In this document: in pieces, positions 23,381-34,599 of the stretch
How the letters are laid out: each line of letters opens with the position of its first letter
Numbering within the stretch: position 1 is the stretch's first letter
DNA from: Ceratotherium simum simum
Taxonomy: Eukaryota > Chordata > Mammalia > Perissodactyla > Rhinocerotidae
Assembly: GCF_000283155.1 (NCBI RefSeq)
Contig: NW_004454182.1
Location: 1,561,272-1,625,271, forward strand
Direction: 5' to 3'
DNA length: 64,000 nucleotides
Notes under the pieces: model-generated
What the model saw: the letters and a program-made list of their open reading frames with translations, nothing else
What the model was told of the DNA's origin: nothing
Databases searched by the model: none
Translations under genes and position numbers: made by a program

Positions 23381-23572
23381 GGGCTGGCCCTATGGCGTAG
23401 TGGTTGAGTTTGGAGTGCTCTGCTTCAGCAGCCCTGGTTCGCAGGTTTGGATCCCGGGCATGGACCTGCACCACTCATCAGCCATGCTGTGGCAGCAACC
23501 CACATACAAAGTATAGGAAGATTGGCTTGGATGTTAGCTCAGGGAGAATCTTCCTCATGGGGAAAAAAAAAA
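23381..23572 (+). mobile_element. ERE SINE inserted in L1 ORF2
   Basis: GGGCTGGCCCTATGGCGTAG (A-box region), GGTTTGGATCCCGGGCATGG (B-box region), GCCATGCTGTGGCAGCAACC, GATTGGCTTGGATGTTAGCT and an A-rich tail. A 14-bp target-site duplication with one mismatch, AAGGCATTATCTCA and AAGGCATTTTCTCA, lies at 23367-23380 and 23573-23586. Confidence 0.95.
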
Positions 23573-23586
23573 AAGGCATTTTCTCA

Positions 23587-23890
23587 AAAATCCACAGTAA
23601 ACGTCCTATTTTGTGGGCAAAAAAAATTTTAAATTCCAAGGGGGATAGGAACAAAGTGAAGATGTCCTCTACTGCCATTTCTACAATTAGATATGGAAAA
23701 TAAACCATGTATATAAGACTTAAAAAGAAAGACAGAAATCAATCTTTAATTGCAGGCAATATTGTTTTTCACACAGAGAAATCAGGGGAACCTATATACT
23801 ATTTGAATTAATAAGTTCATCAAACTTTATAGATAAAATATCAAATAACTCAATAATATCCTAATAATAAGCTATTAGAAATGAAATTGA
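23587..23890 (+). pseudogene. Decayed L1 ORF2, part 2
   Basis: Continuation of the RT domain after the ERE, with 'ctactgccatttctacaatt' and 'agacttaaaaagaaagacag' equivalent to the ORF2 'cactcctattcaacatagt' and 'agacaagaaaaggaaataaa' regions. Heavily mutated. The frames 23404-23703 and 23447-23632 are chimeras of ERE and this fossil. Confidence 0.6.
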
Positions 23891-25089
23891 AAGAAATAAG
23901 ATTATATTAACTATTACAGTACATACATCTAGTATATAGCAGACACTATTAGACACTATTTCTAGGATCTTGTAGACGTGCACCAAATGCATATTTTGGT
24001 TAAAGACCAAGTGCCCTAATGTTAATATCAATATATGACCACAGTTGAGACAAAGCCAGATATGACTACCACAGATAAACTTCTAGAATACAAGAATAAA
24101 TCTGAAACTTCATTAAAAAATATAAATTTTATTACAATTTTATTATTTTATAGGTTTGTTGTCAAAATTATTTTTTAAATTTCACAATGCAGAAAATATT
24201 ATTTCTTCATAATTTCAGCTGCTAGGTTGTTTGTGCAGCCCCTGCACAGAACATCCGTGCCATTAAATGGACACTCATTTTCAATTATGGTTGCTTAAGG
24301 GCAAAAACTCCTTAAGGGAAGATAACTGTTTAAAAGTCAGAGTTCTTAGTTTCCTTCATTTAAGTCTTTGGTTACTGTACACTGAACAATTGCACAAAGA
24401 TTAGAACTATCATATAATCTCTAATATTCTGCCTTGTATTATTTAAATTGTATAAACATTTGTTGGTTCAAAGAGTATTGAATATTTTTTCTTAAGTAGC
24501 TAACACATTTTCTGTTAATATTCTAATTTCATTCTCAAATTCAAATTTAATCCTCAAAGTTGTTGTCCTACATACTTAACTATTTGAAAGTTTATAATAG
24601 TTTTGTCACGATATTAACATTTTACAGTCATTATTAGTTCCTATGGCATTGTACTTTTGCAATAATCAACATTTTTATTTCAAAATAACAGATTTTTACC
24701 ACAAAAACAACATAAGGAGAATTTTCACTCTAATATCTAGAATATTTACATATATTTGTAAATGAACATTCAGATACTCACAATAAATCCAAATAACATG
24801 TCTTGTTACTGATGTTGTAACTCTCTTTAAATATGAAAGAAACCTTTGAGATCACAGAATTATTGATCATACTCAAGTTCAGGGATGCCAGAAATTATAT
24901 TGAAGTTGGCTTGCAGCCATTTCATCTTCTGAAGACCAAGGTTGAAGCCACACTGAATAGCTGGTTTTGGCCAAATATCAAAGCCAAACAAAATCTCCAT
25001 GAAACTCTAATAACTAGCAATACATCTAACAGAAATTATAATAACATGTTGAATAATATAAATAAGGACTTGCGTAAATGGAAATAAAT
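23891..25089. other. Unassigned AT-rich DNA between two L1 blocks
   Basis: The flanking L1 parts are collinear, so some ORF2 sequence may be hidden here, but I could not align it. The frame 24833-25087 (+, 84 codons) has no known relative. Confidence 0.4.
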
Positions 25090-26660
25090 CATGCTTATGG
25101 TTGAAAAGTCATAATATCATAAAAAAAAATCTCTCCAAACTAATTATTAATTTCAACTCAATTCCAAGGAAAATTCCAGTGGGATTTTTCATAGAACTTG
25201 ACAATCTTACTCTAAAATTCACATGGGAGAGCAATGAGACAAAAATAAGTTAGAAAGAAAGAAGAAAGAACCAGGTGGGGGTCTCCAACGCCATCTTGAG
25301 AAAGAGGAATTGTTTCCAGTTTGAACAACAGTGCCCCATGAATTTGCCATTGATTAATGGGTCTTGTCCTAACAGATACCAAGCCTTAGTATAAAGGTAT
25401 AAATTAGACCAATGCAATAGAATTGAAAGGACAAAAACAGACCCATGAATATTTAGAAACTCGATACATAACAGAAGGGGCATTAAAAATAAGTAAAGAG
25501 TGTGTTTTTCAATAAACGTTACTGTGAGAACAGATTTTGTTATATACAATAAAAATAAAATTAGAGATACACTTTACAATCCATTCTAAGTGAATGAAAG
25601 ACCTAATCTATGAAGAAAAAAAGAAAGAAAATATAGTAGAATATCTTTTTAGCTACAAGGTAGGGAAAGATTTCTTAAACATGATTTAGAAACTCAAAAC
25701 ATAAAAGAGAAGACTGATGAATTTGAATATATTAAATTTTTAGCTCTTCAACTAGAGACCATAAACAAGTGAAAAGACCAGCTGTCAATTGGGAGAGACT
25801 ATTTGCAATTTACTTAACTGAAAAAGGAGTAGTTATAAGAATATATGAAGAGCTTCTACTAAGTAATAAAAAAATACACAAACAGCCAAAAAAGTGAGGA
25901 AAAGATACGCATAGGTAGCCCAGTGCCAAACCAGTGTCCAATAAATGTGTGAAAAGACACTCAAGCTCATTTCTGAGTAGGGAAATGAAAAACAAAACAA
26001 TAATAAAATATTATTTCATATCCATCAGATTGACAAAATTGAAAATATTGTATATTAACCATTGATAAGGTTGTGGAAAAATGGGGAACTTTTATTATAC
26101 ATTGTCAAAAATGTAAAGTTATACAAATACCCTGAAGGGCAATATGGTACTATCCTGGTAAAGTTATAGAAAAGCACAACATTTGAAAAATTGGACACAA
26201 GCCTAACTACTTATTAAATAAATTGTAATATACTCCATCAATAGCATGATATAGAGTACTTAAAATGAATGAAACAGATAGATATGTATTAACATGGTGA
26301 AAACTCAAAAACAGAATACTGAAAAATAAAGGCAAGATAAATAAGGATGTTCACAGTTCAGACTATTTGCATAAAGACAGAAAGTATACGAAACATTACA
26401 TGGATAAATCCTTATGCAGTAATAGCATAAATACATACCTGAAATTGACAAGCATTCTAATGAACAGTATATGAATGGAGGGAAGGGGGGCAACCTGGCA
26501 TGGGTTGCCAATTGTTTCTGTGTTCTTTTATTTCTTAAAAAATCTAAATCTATCAAAATGTTAAAGATTTGAAAGCTTAGTGCATTTTCCTTTGTCACGA
26601 TCATATTGTTTCCATACTTTTCTGTATGTTTGAAAAAATTCACTGATAAAAATGGAGGTG
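25090..26660 (+). pseudogene. Decayed L1 ORF2 C-terminal part and 3' end
   Basis: AACTCAATTCCAAGGAAAAT, GACCAATGCAATAGAATTGA, TGTCAATTGGGAGAGACTAT, TAGGGAAATGAAAAACAAAA and 'tggaaaaatggggaac' follow the end of L1 ORF2. The 3' end is near 'tttctgtatgtttgaaaaaattc' at about 26640. It is old and stop-ridden. The 144-codon minus frame at 26305-26739 is antisense to this fossil. Confidence 0.75.
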
Positions 26661-27661
26661 TTACCACATTCATTGAATAAAGAATGATAATAGAGCCAGA
26701 ACTAGCATAACTATCATAATAAACACAGATGCAGGACAAAACACTTAGGTCAAAAAAATAAAATAAAAGGAATTACAGCAAGCACTGCACAACTTTCCTC
26801 CTATATATCTGTAAAATGCCACCTTTGATTAGTAAGGACAGATACATAGGAGTGAGGCAGATAAAGAAAGCCACTTCCATTGTGTGTTCAGGAAATAAAA
26901 TTTCCCATCAAATAAAATCTTCTTATTCCAAACTAAAATAACATGGGCATAATATGGCTGATGACTTAATGAATCTGACAGCAAAGATGAGAAACAGATT
27001 CCTTTGAAATTTATAAATTACCAAATTTATGTATGATGATGTAAAGTTATGTTTAGGTAGGAAACATAGACTTTATTTTTAAAAGTGAAAATTGAAAGTT
27101 AAAAATGAGTTATTCTTTGAAGAGCATGATATTTTAAACAAATAATCTTGAATCATTTAAATAGCTGATCACAATGATTTTAATTTACCGAAGTCATTTA
27201 TTTTACAGGTAACTGTGATTATTTTCCCTAGACTTCCAATTACACTTTCAACTAGATAAGTTCTGATATTAGCTAGTGCCAACATTTCAACTATTTATAA
27301 AATCTCATGTACCCTGGTGCCATTTAGCATAGTGAATAACCATTTGTAAACAAAATGGGGATACATTATGATAGCCAAAGGGCAGAGCTTTACCTGGACA
27401 GAGATTCATCATTTTTTAATGCATCACAGCTTGGTGCTTGTGCTATCATCAAGCACTCTGAAAGGTTCTTGCCAGAGATTGATGACCTAAACAATTACTG
27501 AAACTTAATAATATCATCTGCGACTGCAGGTCGATATTGCACACAACAGAAATATTACTTTCCTTCTTGTCCATGCTTATTGTTGACCAAGTATACCAAT
27601 GCTTTGACCAGAGGAAATGTCAGAGAAAGCTGCAATCTTATATTATTCTATATTAGTAATT
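26661..27661. other. Unassigned AT-rich DNA
   Basis: No recognised transposon or gene. Confidence 0.45.
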
Positions 27662-27670
27662 ATATGGTAT

Positions 27671-28406
27671 TTTTTTCTTTTTCTTTTTTCTTTTTTTTTT
27701 TTTGTTTATTTTATTGTAGTCACATTGGTTTATAACTTTTATAAATTTCAGGTGTACATCATTATACTTCTATTTCTGCATAGACCACATCATGTTCACC
27801 ACTCAAATACCAACCACAATCCGTCACCAAACACACGTGCCAATCATCCCTTTCGCCCTCCTTCCTCCCCACTTCCCCTCTGGTAACAACCAGTCCAATC
27901 TCTGTCTCTATGTGATTGTTTGTTGTTGCTTTTATCTTCTACTTATGAGTGAGAAAATATGTTTTTTGACCTTCTCCCTCTGACTTATTTCACTTAGCAT
28001 AATACCCTTAATATCCATCCATGATGTCACAAATGGCTGGATTTCATCACTTCTTGCGGCTGAGTAGTATTTCTTTATCCATTCATACCTTGATGGGCAC
28101 TAAGGTTACTTCCAAGTCTTGGCTATTGTGAACAACGCTGCAATGAACACAGGGGTGCATGTACCTTTACAAATTGGTGTTTTCACATTCTTTGGATAAA
28201 TACCTAGCAGTGGAATAGCTGGATTGTGTGGTAGTTCTATCCTTAATTTTTTGAGGAATCTCCATACTGTTTTCCATAGTGGCTGCACCAGATTTGCATT
28301 TCCCTGATAGTTAATGACGTTGAACATCTTTTCATGTGCCTGTTGGCCATCTGCGGAGAATATCTGTTTTGGAGAAATGTCTGTTCAGGTCTTTTATGAT
28401 ATTTTG
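27671..28406 (-). mobile_element. 5'-truncated equid-type L1, minus strand
   Basis: The left end is the poly(T) at 27672-27713 followed by the equid L1 3' UTR in reverse (AATTTCAGGTGTACATCATT, CCCTTCCCCTCTGGTAACAA equivalents). The right part is antisense ORF2 (GGCTATTGTGAACAACGCTG, CATACTGTTTTCCATAGTGG, GTGCCTGTTGGCCATCTGCG). It stops near 28400. A 9-bp repeat ATATGGTAT flanks it at 27662-27670 and 28407-28415. The frames at 27617-27983 and 28106-28327 are inside it. Confidence 0.85.
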
Positions 28407-28448
28407 ATATGGTATGAGCAAGTACCACATCAAAAATAATTCACTTGC

Positions 28449-28600
28449 ATATTTACCCAGACGTAGGATGGTTGGATCGTATGGTAGTTCTACTATAATT
28501 TTTTGAGGAAACTCCATACTATTTTCCATAGGAGCTGCACCATTTTACATTCCCACCAACAGTGTACAAGGGTTCTAATTTCTCCACATCCTCAAATTAA
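28449..28600 (-). mobile_element. Inverted 5' segment of a twin-primed L1
   Basis: Antisense L1 ORF2 3' region (TGGATCGTATGGTAGTTCTA, CCATACTATTTTCCATAGGA, CACCAACAGTGTACAAGGGT). It ends at the ORF2 position where the adjoining plus-strand segment begins. Together with 28601-29108 it is bounded by a 12-bp target-site duplication, so it is part of the same insertion. Confidence 0.8.
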
Positions 28601-29108
28601 AATCAGAATCTGGAAGAGATATCTGCGCTTTCATGTTCATTGCAACATTATCCACAATAGCCAAGATATAGAAACAATTTAAATGTCCATTGACAGATGA
28701 ATGGATAAAGAAAATGTGGTATATACATACAACAGAATATTATTCAGTCTTTAAAAAGAAGGAAATCCTGCCATATGCAACAACATGGATGAATCTGGAA
28801 GACTTTATGCTAAGAGAAATAAGCCAGTCACAGAAGGACAAATACTGCATGATTCCAGTTATGGGATATACAAAATAGTCAAAAACTCATAGAAGCAGAG
28901 ATTAGTATGGTGGCTGCCAGGGGCTGGTGGGAGGTGTAAATGGGGAGTGGCTCTTCAACAAGTATAAAGATTCATTTATATAAGATGAATAAGTTTTAGA
29001 GATCTACGGACAACATGGTGCCTATAGTTAACAATACTGTGTCATGCGCTAAAAATTTGTTAAGAAGATAGATCTCATGTTAAGTGGTCTTACCACAATT
29101 AAAAAAAT
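28601..29108 (+). mobile_element. 3' segment of twin-primed L1 (L1MA-like)
   Basis: Sense L1: GGAAGAGATATCTGCGCTTT, CCACAATAGCCAAGATATAG, GATGAATGGATAAAGAAAAT, ATGCAACAACATGGATGAAT, GGATATACAAAATAGTCAAA, then the L1MA-like 3' UTR 'tagttaacaatactgtgtcat' and an A-rich end at 29099-29108. The repeat TAATTCACTTGC occurs at 28437-28448 and 29109-29120. The 62-codon frame 28690-28878 is the ORF2 C-terminus and adjoining 3' sequence. Confidence 0.85.
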
Positions 29109-29120
29109 TAATTCACTTGC

Positions 29121-30652
29121 GGATCAACTGTAAAACATTATGCAACAATATACAAATGGGTTTATCAAGATAGTATTTCATTTGCTATGTGACACCTGGG
29201 GAGCACCAAATGGAAAACCAGAAAGAAAGTAACATGATCCTGGTTATATATGGATTTAATGTCAAACATATCCCAAAAAGTTCATGATATATTGTATTTA
29301 TGTCACCGGCAATATATGTTAATGAGATAAATGTGTCAAAGGTGATTTTCTGGTTTTATTCTTTTTTTTTCCAGAAAATGCTTTATTTCCTATTGTTGAT
29401 TTGATAGTTTGATGAAAGTGTATTTTGCTGGAAGCTGCCTCTCTTTGGACTAAAAAAGATTTTTCTATGTATATAATTTAACCAATTTCAATAATTTCAC
29501 CAAGAAGTGTTAGAAATGATGGCTTGATGACTGAGAACAAAGCATTGTAAGGTAAAGATACAGCTTCTGTAATATTCCAAAAGGAGCTGAGTTATAAATG
29601 TAAAAAGCATGGTTGATTCCCACTCATTTCATAACTTACTATACATATCCTTTTTTAGAGCTCTTTGCATGTATATAAAATTCGAGACTACAACTGAATA
29701 AAGCACAAATCAGTGAGTGATTTTCTAATTTAAATTTTGTTGTGAGCATTATCAACAAAGGCAGGCCATCAAAAAGGTTATGACTTTAGTGAATTAGTGG
29801 TAGAAGGACAACCAGGGTAAACTATTGTGCAGACGGGCCAATCATGAAAACACAGTTAAAGCAACAAGGCTTGCCAACTGCTGATGAGACTCAGGAGAAA
29901 TTCCTTAACAGATGTTTCCCTGAGCAAATATATACTTTGCCTACTCTGATTATGATGGTCTAGAGAATTCGTGATTTGATTCAACATTCAGCTACTCTTC
30001 AGCAGACTCATAAAAATATGATTCTTACAAACAGTCTATTCTAAATTTTCCTTTCCTAAGAACCAATATATAACACATTTATGGTCCTCAGTCCCATATG
30101 GTGAAGCAGCAGTCCAACAGTACTGTTTATAACATTATAATTAAGGTTGTGTCAGCATTTTATTATGAAGGAAAGGAGGCAAAGCCTTGTTGTTTTGTTT
30201 TTTTCATTTTAGAAGCTTCCTTTAGTTGAGTGCCCACCAGCTGCGGTAATCTGCTCTGACCTCTCTTTTGCCTCCTACTAAGAATTTCTGATGGCTTGCT
30301 CTTGGCTGAATGATTTGTGTACAAACAGTTTAAAAGCTTTTTTGGAGAATCAGAAGATTGTTCCTGACAGAGAGTTCCATCCTTCAGGTTCATGTCTAAT
30401 CATTATAATATTGTGAAGACTTCTTTCTGGAATGGGCATTAGCAGGAAAAATTTAGTGGTCTATAACAGCAGTAACACAGTCTATAGAGAGCAGCGAGGC
30501 TCACAGTTATTGAGTCCCATTGGCTGCCTATCACCGGCATCTCTGTGGTTTTACTATTTAATCATGTATTAAAGCCCTAATTAGGTGAATTATTTCTTTC
30601 TAAAAATCTTCCACTTTCCAGTTTTTTTATTGGGTGAGAAAAATCAAAATAT
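29121..30652. other. Unassigned DNA
   Basis: No recognised transposon. The minus frame 30163-30393 (76 codons, Lys/Ser/Gln-rich) lacks a domain or splice context I can defend. Confidence 0.45.
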
Positions 30653-30661
30653 GCATTTACT

Positions 30662-30903
30662 GGGGCCAGCCCAGTGGCGTAGTGGTTAAGTTTAGTGTGG
30701 TCCACTTTGGTGGCCCAGGTTTGTAGGTTCAGATCCCTGACGCAGTCCTGCACTACTCATCAAGCCATGCTGTGGCGGCATCCCACATACAAAATAGAGG
30801 AAGATGGGCACAGAGGTTAGCTCAGGGCCACTCTTTCTCCAGCAAAAAGAGGAAGATTGGCAACAAGTGTTAGCTAAGGGCCAATCTTCTGTACCAAAAA
30901 AAA
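30662..30903 (+). mobile_element. ERE SINE inserted at a MIR
   Basis: GGGGCCAGCCCAGTGGCGTA head, GTTCAGATCCCTGACGCAGT, CAAGCCATGCTGTGGCGGCA, and two tandem tail units each containing GTTAGCT(A/C)AGGGCCA, then poly(A). Flanking repeats GCATTTACT and GCACTTACT (30653-30661 and 30904-30912) form a 9-bp target-site duplication with one mismatch. Confidence 0.95.
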
Positions 30904-31080
30904 GCACTTACTAGTTGCGTGACCTTGGGCAATTGATTTAATTACACCTCAACCTCCAATCCCTGAGTATTGAATGTAGATAATAAGAATATCTACTTCA
31001 TTGAACTACATGAGGATCCAGTCGGATAGTCCATGCCGGTGTAAACACAGTGCCTGGCCCTTGATAACGATCCACATGGT
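30904..31080 (+). repeat. MIR SINE
   Basis: CTAGTTGCGTGACCTTGGGC, CAATTGATTTAATTACACCT, TGAACTACATGAGGATCCAG and ACACAGTGCCTGGCCCTTGA run along the MIR consensus in order. The ERE to the left truncates or interrupts its 5' portion. Confidence 0.8.
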
Positions 31081-31274
31081 CTCCACCCTAACCTAGCATG
31101 GCGCTGTCTATTTATTACCATAGGCTCCCTCATTCTGCAGTTGCCTGAACTAAGATGCAGGAATCTAACTTTCTACCCAAAGCCAATCCTTTTTAAACAT
31201 TCTAAACTTTTTTTTTGTTCAAACACAAGCAACACATTAACCAAATCGATGACTGCTGTAAGATTAATAAATTA

Positions 31275-31365
31275 TCCTTCAGGCTCCATGAAGGGGAAAG
31301 TCCATGTCTGTTTTACTAACATAGTGCCTCATGCCTGGTGTAGAAGTATGTGCTTCATAAAAGAT
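31275..31365 (+). repeat. L2 LINE 3' end
   Basis: CAGGCTCCATGAAGGGGAAA, AGTCCATGTCTGTTTTACTA and TAGTGCCTCATGCCTGGTGT match the L2 3' tail. Confidence 0.7.
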
Positions 31366-32369
31366 TAGTCTTTAGAGCTATTAAAAAGTCATGCTATTAT
31401 GTGCAGTTACACAACTACTTAAGTGGAAATAATTCATTTCTGAGGCTGTGAATTCAATTTCTGGTATGGCTGGTAAGTGAAAAAGACAAACTTGCTCTGG
31501 TATTATTTTATTTTAATAGCTTTGCTAGGAATCCAGTATTAGAACTAATATTAACTCATACTTTCAACAAGAGGCTTTAAGCTGAAACTGGAGGTCATGC
31601 CACGTTACTATGCACTAAGCAAGTCACCTGGACATAGTGAATGGCCAGGAACCAAAAACCCACAGAAATCCTGAGAAGATCCTGGAAGAGATCCCTCTTT
31701 AAGACTCCTTGCCATGGCCTGAAAGTATTAACTACTATTCAATGCCTCTTATTGATAAACCACAATTGTCCCCATCACTCTTATTTTATAATTGCAGAAT
31801 TTCCAGGACTTCAGGAGCATCTCTTACTCAACTCCACTTAAAAGAATAATTGTATCTGTGCATAATTAAAAAGAAGAGGTATCTGGCTAATAATATTTCC
31901 CACTTATATTTTGACTATTTTGTATTTTCAGGTAACCTTAAAATATGAATGAACACTCTCCTGTACAATTTGGTGAGAGCCCAGTGATATTTGGCTGTAT
32001 CAAAAATTTATCAATGGTAAATTAACCAGAGGACAGCCTTTCGCCATAACAATGGAACCACTAGCACATATTCTAGGCTGTATTCAGAGGTTTCTTTATA
32101 TTTGCATTCTCGCATTTGACAAGTGACAGATTCCATAATATAGCCTTTAAAAAACTGACATTAATGCTTTATCACCACAATCTAAATATTTCCGCATGTC
32201 CTAATAGGCAAGAACATTCAAATCTTTGAAGGATTTCCCTGACTGTTATCAAGAGATAATTCACATGTGCCACCTTCCCTTCCCAATTGTAACATTCTCA
32301 GCGGTTGAAAGCTGCTAGAATCATTAACTGACTCTGCATTATGCCATTTCTCTTGCTGTCTAACCTGTC
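31366..32369. other. Unassigned DNA
   Basis: No recognised transposon or coding frame. The 66-codon frame at 31641-31841 is unsupported. Confidence 0.45.
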
Positions 32370-32500
32370 ACCTCCGTGCGCTCCGCAGTCGAAACGCGTT
32401 TCATTATAGCTGGTTCCTCGCCTTCCACCTGCGGTCTGACAGGCTGCTATTTTGCCATCGCCCTCCAGGGAGCGCTGCTGGACCGTGAGCCTGCTCCGGA
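32370..32500. promoter_or_regulatory. Isolated CpG cluster, possible regulatory element
   Basis: I count 12 CpG dinucleotides between 32374 and 32498, including ACGCG, TCGAA, AGCGCT and TCCGGA, in a region whose flanks are AT-rich and almost free of CpG. It matches no repeat that I recognise. It contains an E-box-like CACCTG at 32427. It is too short for a standard CpG island, and no TATA box, initiator or downstream exon can be assigned. A germline-unmethylated enhancer or a remnant promoter are possibilities only. Confidence 0.35.
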
Positions 32501-33399
32501 TGCTTAGAGCTGAGCTCCTGCCAATCAGGAAGACAAATATTCTTTGTTAGAGCAACAGCGTCTACTTTTAACCACTGCTACAGACCATGGTTTTTACTTC
32601 TGATTCCAAAAGACACTTGTTTATATAAATGAGATACAAATATCGAGCACCGTAAAGTAGCTAAGTTCTTCTTCTACGGGGCGGTTTTGCAAAGAATCTG
32701 CACTACCAGTGCAAACTTGTTAAATCTTAGTAGTTCTTTGTTATACAGATTAGCATAAGCGTTCTTTTTACTGACTTTCACTAAAATGCTCGCATTTTTT
32801 TGCCTTTTAATTCATTATATTTAAAATATGAATGAAATAGTAAACCTGAACAGGTTTTGTTAATTCTATTATAGAATTATATATTAATAATTATAATAGT
32901 CTACATTATAATTATCTTCTTATGATTACATTATAATTTTATATTGCTGCAACGGTACTCCTTATGGCAATTATTGTCTAAGTGTCCAAATATACCAATG
33001 TTATTTAACATGTACATAACCCACAATGAGCATTATATAGCTTTGGAAAAGTTACTTTTAGTAACTTATCAACAATACTGTGAAACATCTAATAGTATCT
33101 CTGCCACATATCTTCTCCTTTATTTTAATTCATGGTAACATGTATAAATCTTCTAAATTTGCTTTTTATACATATGGTAATTATTTATGTAAAATAAATA
33201 CTTAATTCGAAAATAGTTTTAAATATGGTTTCTGTAATCAAAAGCATTTTTCACACACTGTATCTGTGATACAAGTGAACTTGCTGAAATAATGAAGAAA
33301 AACATCTGCTAAAAGGAACATTCTGTCAAAAATGTGCTATTAATTGTCATGACTATTTTTCACTCTGAAAGTATGAAAAGCAGAATGAAAGATATTCAT
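32501..33399. other. Unassigned, very AT-rich from 32.8 kb
   Basis: No recognised element. The stretch 32855-32960 is almost pure A/T with TTATAAT-like motifs. Confidence 0.45.
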
Positions 33400-33884
33400 A
33401 AAACACAAATAGGATCATGTCGCATCCCTGCTAAAATCTTACAATGACTTCCCGCTGAAATAAAAATGGTGTACAAAAGTTTACGTGGTCTGCAAGGCGC
33501 AGCATGATCTGGAGCCTCCCTCTCCAGCTGCTTCTCCATACGTCCTACTTTCCTTGTCCTTGCCCTGCTCCCAGCTCCTAAACTCACATCACAAGGCCCT
33601 TCTCTCAGTTCTTTAAACAGCAAACATGGTGGCTGCCCTGCGTTGCCCCTCACACATAGTTCCCCTTAGCTAGAATGGCTCCCTGCTCTTATCTTGGCTC
33701 CCTACTTCTCTCCTTCCAGATATCAGCTCAAATGTCATCTTCTCAGAGTCCTACCCTGACTGCCCTCCACGAGACTCTCTCATGACACCCTCTGCTGTTC
33801 TTGACAGCACTTGTCACATTTGTAATTTTGATAGGCTCTGTGTGATTATGTGTCTTTCATTTCCACTAGAGTTGGAGTAGGAAC
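33400..33884 (+). repeat. L2 LINE, interrupted by a MIR
   Basis: GATCATGTCGCATCCCTGCT, GACTTCCCGCTGAAATAAAA, GCAGCATGATCTGGAGCCTC, 'atatcagctcaaatgtcatcttctcagag' and CAGCACTTGTCACATTTGTA follow the L2 3' region in order. The 85-codon minus frame at 33396-33653 is antisense to it. The terminal piece appears at 34095-34155. Confidence 0.8.
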
Positions 33885-34060
33885 CACAGCCTACTGGTGA
33901 ACAACATGGCCTCTAAAAAATGGCCAATGAGGTTCACGATCTCAGCTCTGCCAATTACTAGCTTTGTGGCCTTCGTTTTCTCAAATGTAAAATGTGGTGA
34001 AGATTCAATAAATATATATATACAGCACTTATAAAAGGCCCGTAGTAATTACTATATAGA
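33885..34060 (+). repeat. MIR SINE within L2
   Basis: ACGATCTCAGCTCTGCCAAT, TACTAGCTTTGTGGCCTTCG, TCTCAAATGTAAAATGTGGT, then AAGATTCAATAAATA. This is a good MIR core lying where the L2 consensus is interrupted. Confidence 0.75.
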
Positions 34061-34094
34061 TGCTTATAGGGTATTTTCCTCATTACTATATATC

Positions 34095-34155
34095 CAATAG
34101 CTACCACGTAATAAGCTCTCAAAAAGTATTCGCCGTCTGAATTTAGTGAATGAAA
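34095..34155 (+). repeat. L2 LINE 3' terminus
   Basis: The end 'gctctcaaaaagtattcgccg … agtgaatgaa' resembles the L2 terminus ('gctcaataaatatttgttgaatgaatgaa') and would complete the L2 begun at 33400. Confidence 0.45.
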
Positions 34156-34235
34156 ATCTTTTTGTTGCCCTCATAGGAAACTGTATATCAAATGAAAGAA
34201 GTCTTCCAGTTCACTGAGACGTGCATCTTAATTTT

Positions 34236-34425
34236 TTTTTCCTCCCCAAAGCCCCAGTACATAGTTGTATATCCTAGTTTAAGTCCCTCTAGTTCTTCTG
34301 TATGAGCCGCCACCAGAGTGTGACAACTGACAGACAGGTGGTATGGTTCCACAACTGGGAAGCAAACCCAGGCTGCCGTAGTGGTGAGAGCACCGAACTT
34401 TAACCACTAGGCCACCAGGGCTGGC
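34236..34425 (-). mobile_element. ERE SINE, minus strand
   Basis: The left end is poly(T), followed by CCAAAGCCCCAGTACATAGT (reverse of the 'actatgtactggggctttgg' tail type). The right end is CCACTAGGCCACCAGGGCTG, the reversed tRNA-like head. The 10-bp repeat TCTTAATTTT lies at 34226-34235 and 34426-34435. It shares its tail type with the ERE at 38242 and differs from the other eight copies. It is divergent in the middle. Confidence 0.85.
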
Positions 34426-34599
34426 TCTTAATTTTCTTGGGTGTTGTGGAATAAAAATGAGGATGAGAAATAAGAGAGGCAGGGGACACGGATGACAGCC
34501 CTTTGAAATCACTTTCCTTACTACTCTGCCAGTCTTTTCTCCTATGCTCCAGAGTTGAGCACAGATCTGGGCTGTATTAAGGTTATGACCCATGATAGC

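Noticed and set aside
23404..23703. 99-codon plus frame
   Set aside because: It starts in an ERE and ends in decayed L1 ORF2, so it is a chimera of two transposons.
26305..26739. 144-codon minus-strand open frame, the longest in the window
   Set aside because: It lies largely antisense to the 3' end of a decayed L1, is rich in Cys, Ser and Tyr from AT-rich sequence, and shows no domain.
28250..28530. Apparent tandem duplication of an L1 ORF2 segment (similar antisense text at 28240-28290 and 28480-28560)
   Set aside because: The two stretches belong to separate L1 insertions with their own target-site duplications (ATATGGTAT and TAATTCACTTGC).
30163..30393. 76-codon minus frame with Lys/Ser/Gln-rich product
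   Set aside because: It looks superficially protein-like, but there is no homologue I can name, no splice structure and no CpG promoter; chance is sufficient.
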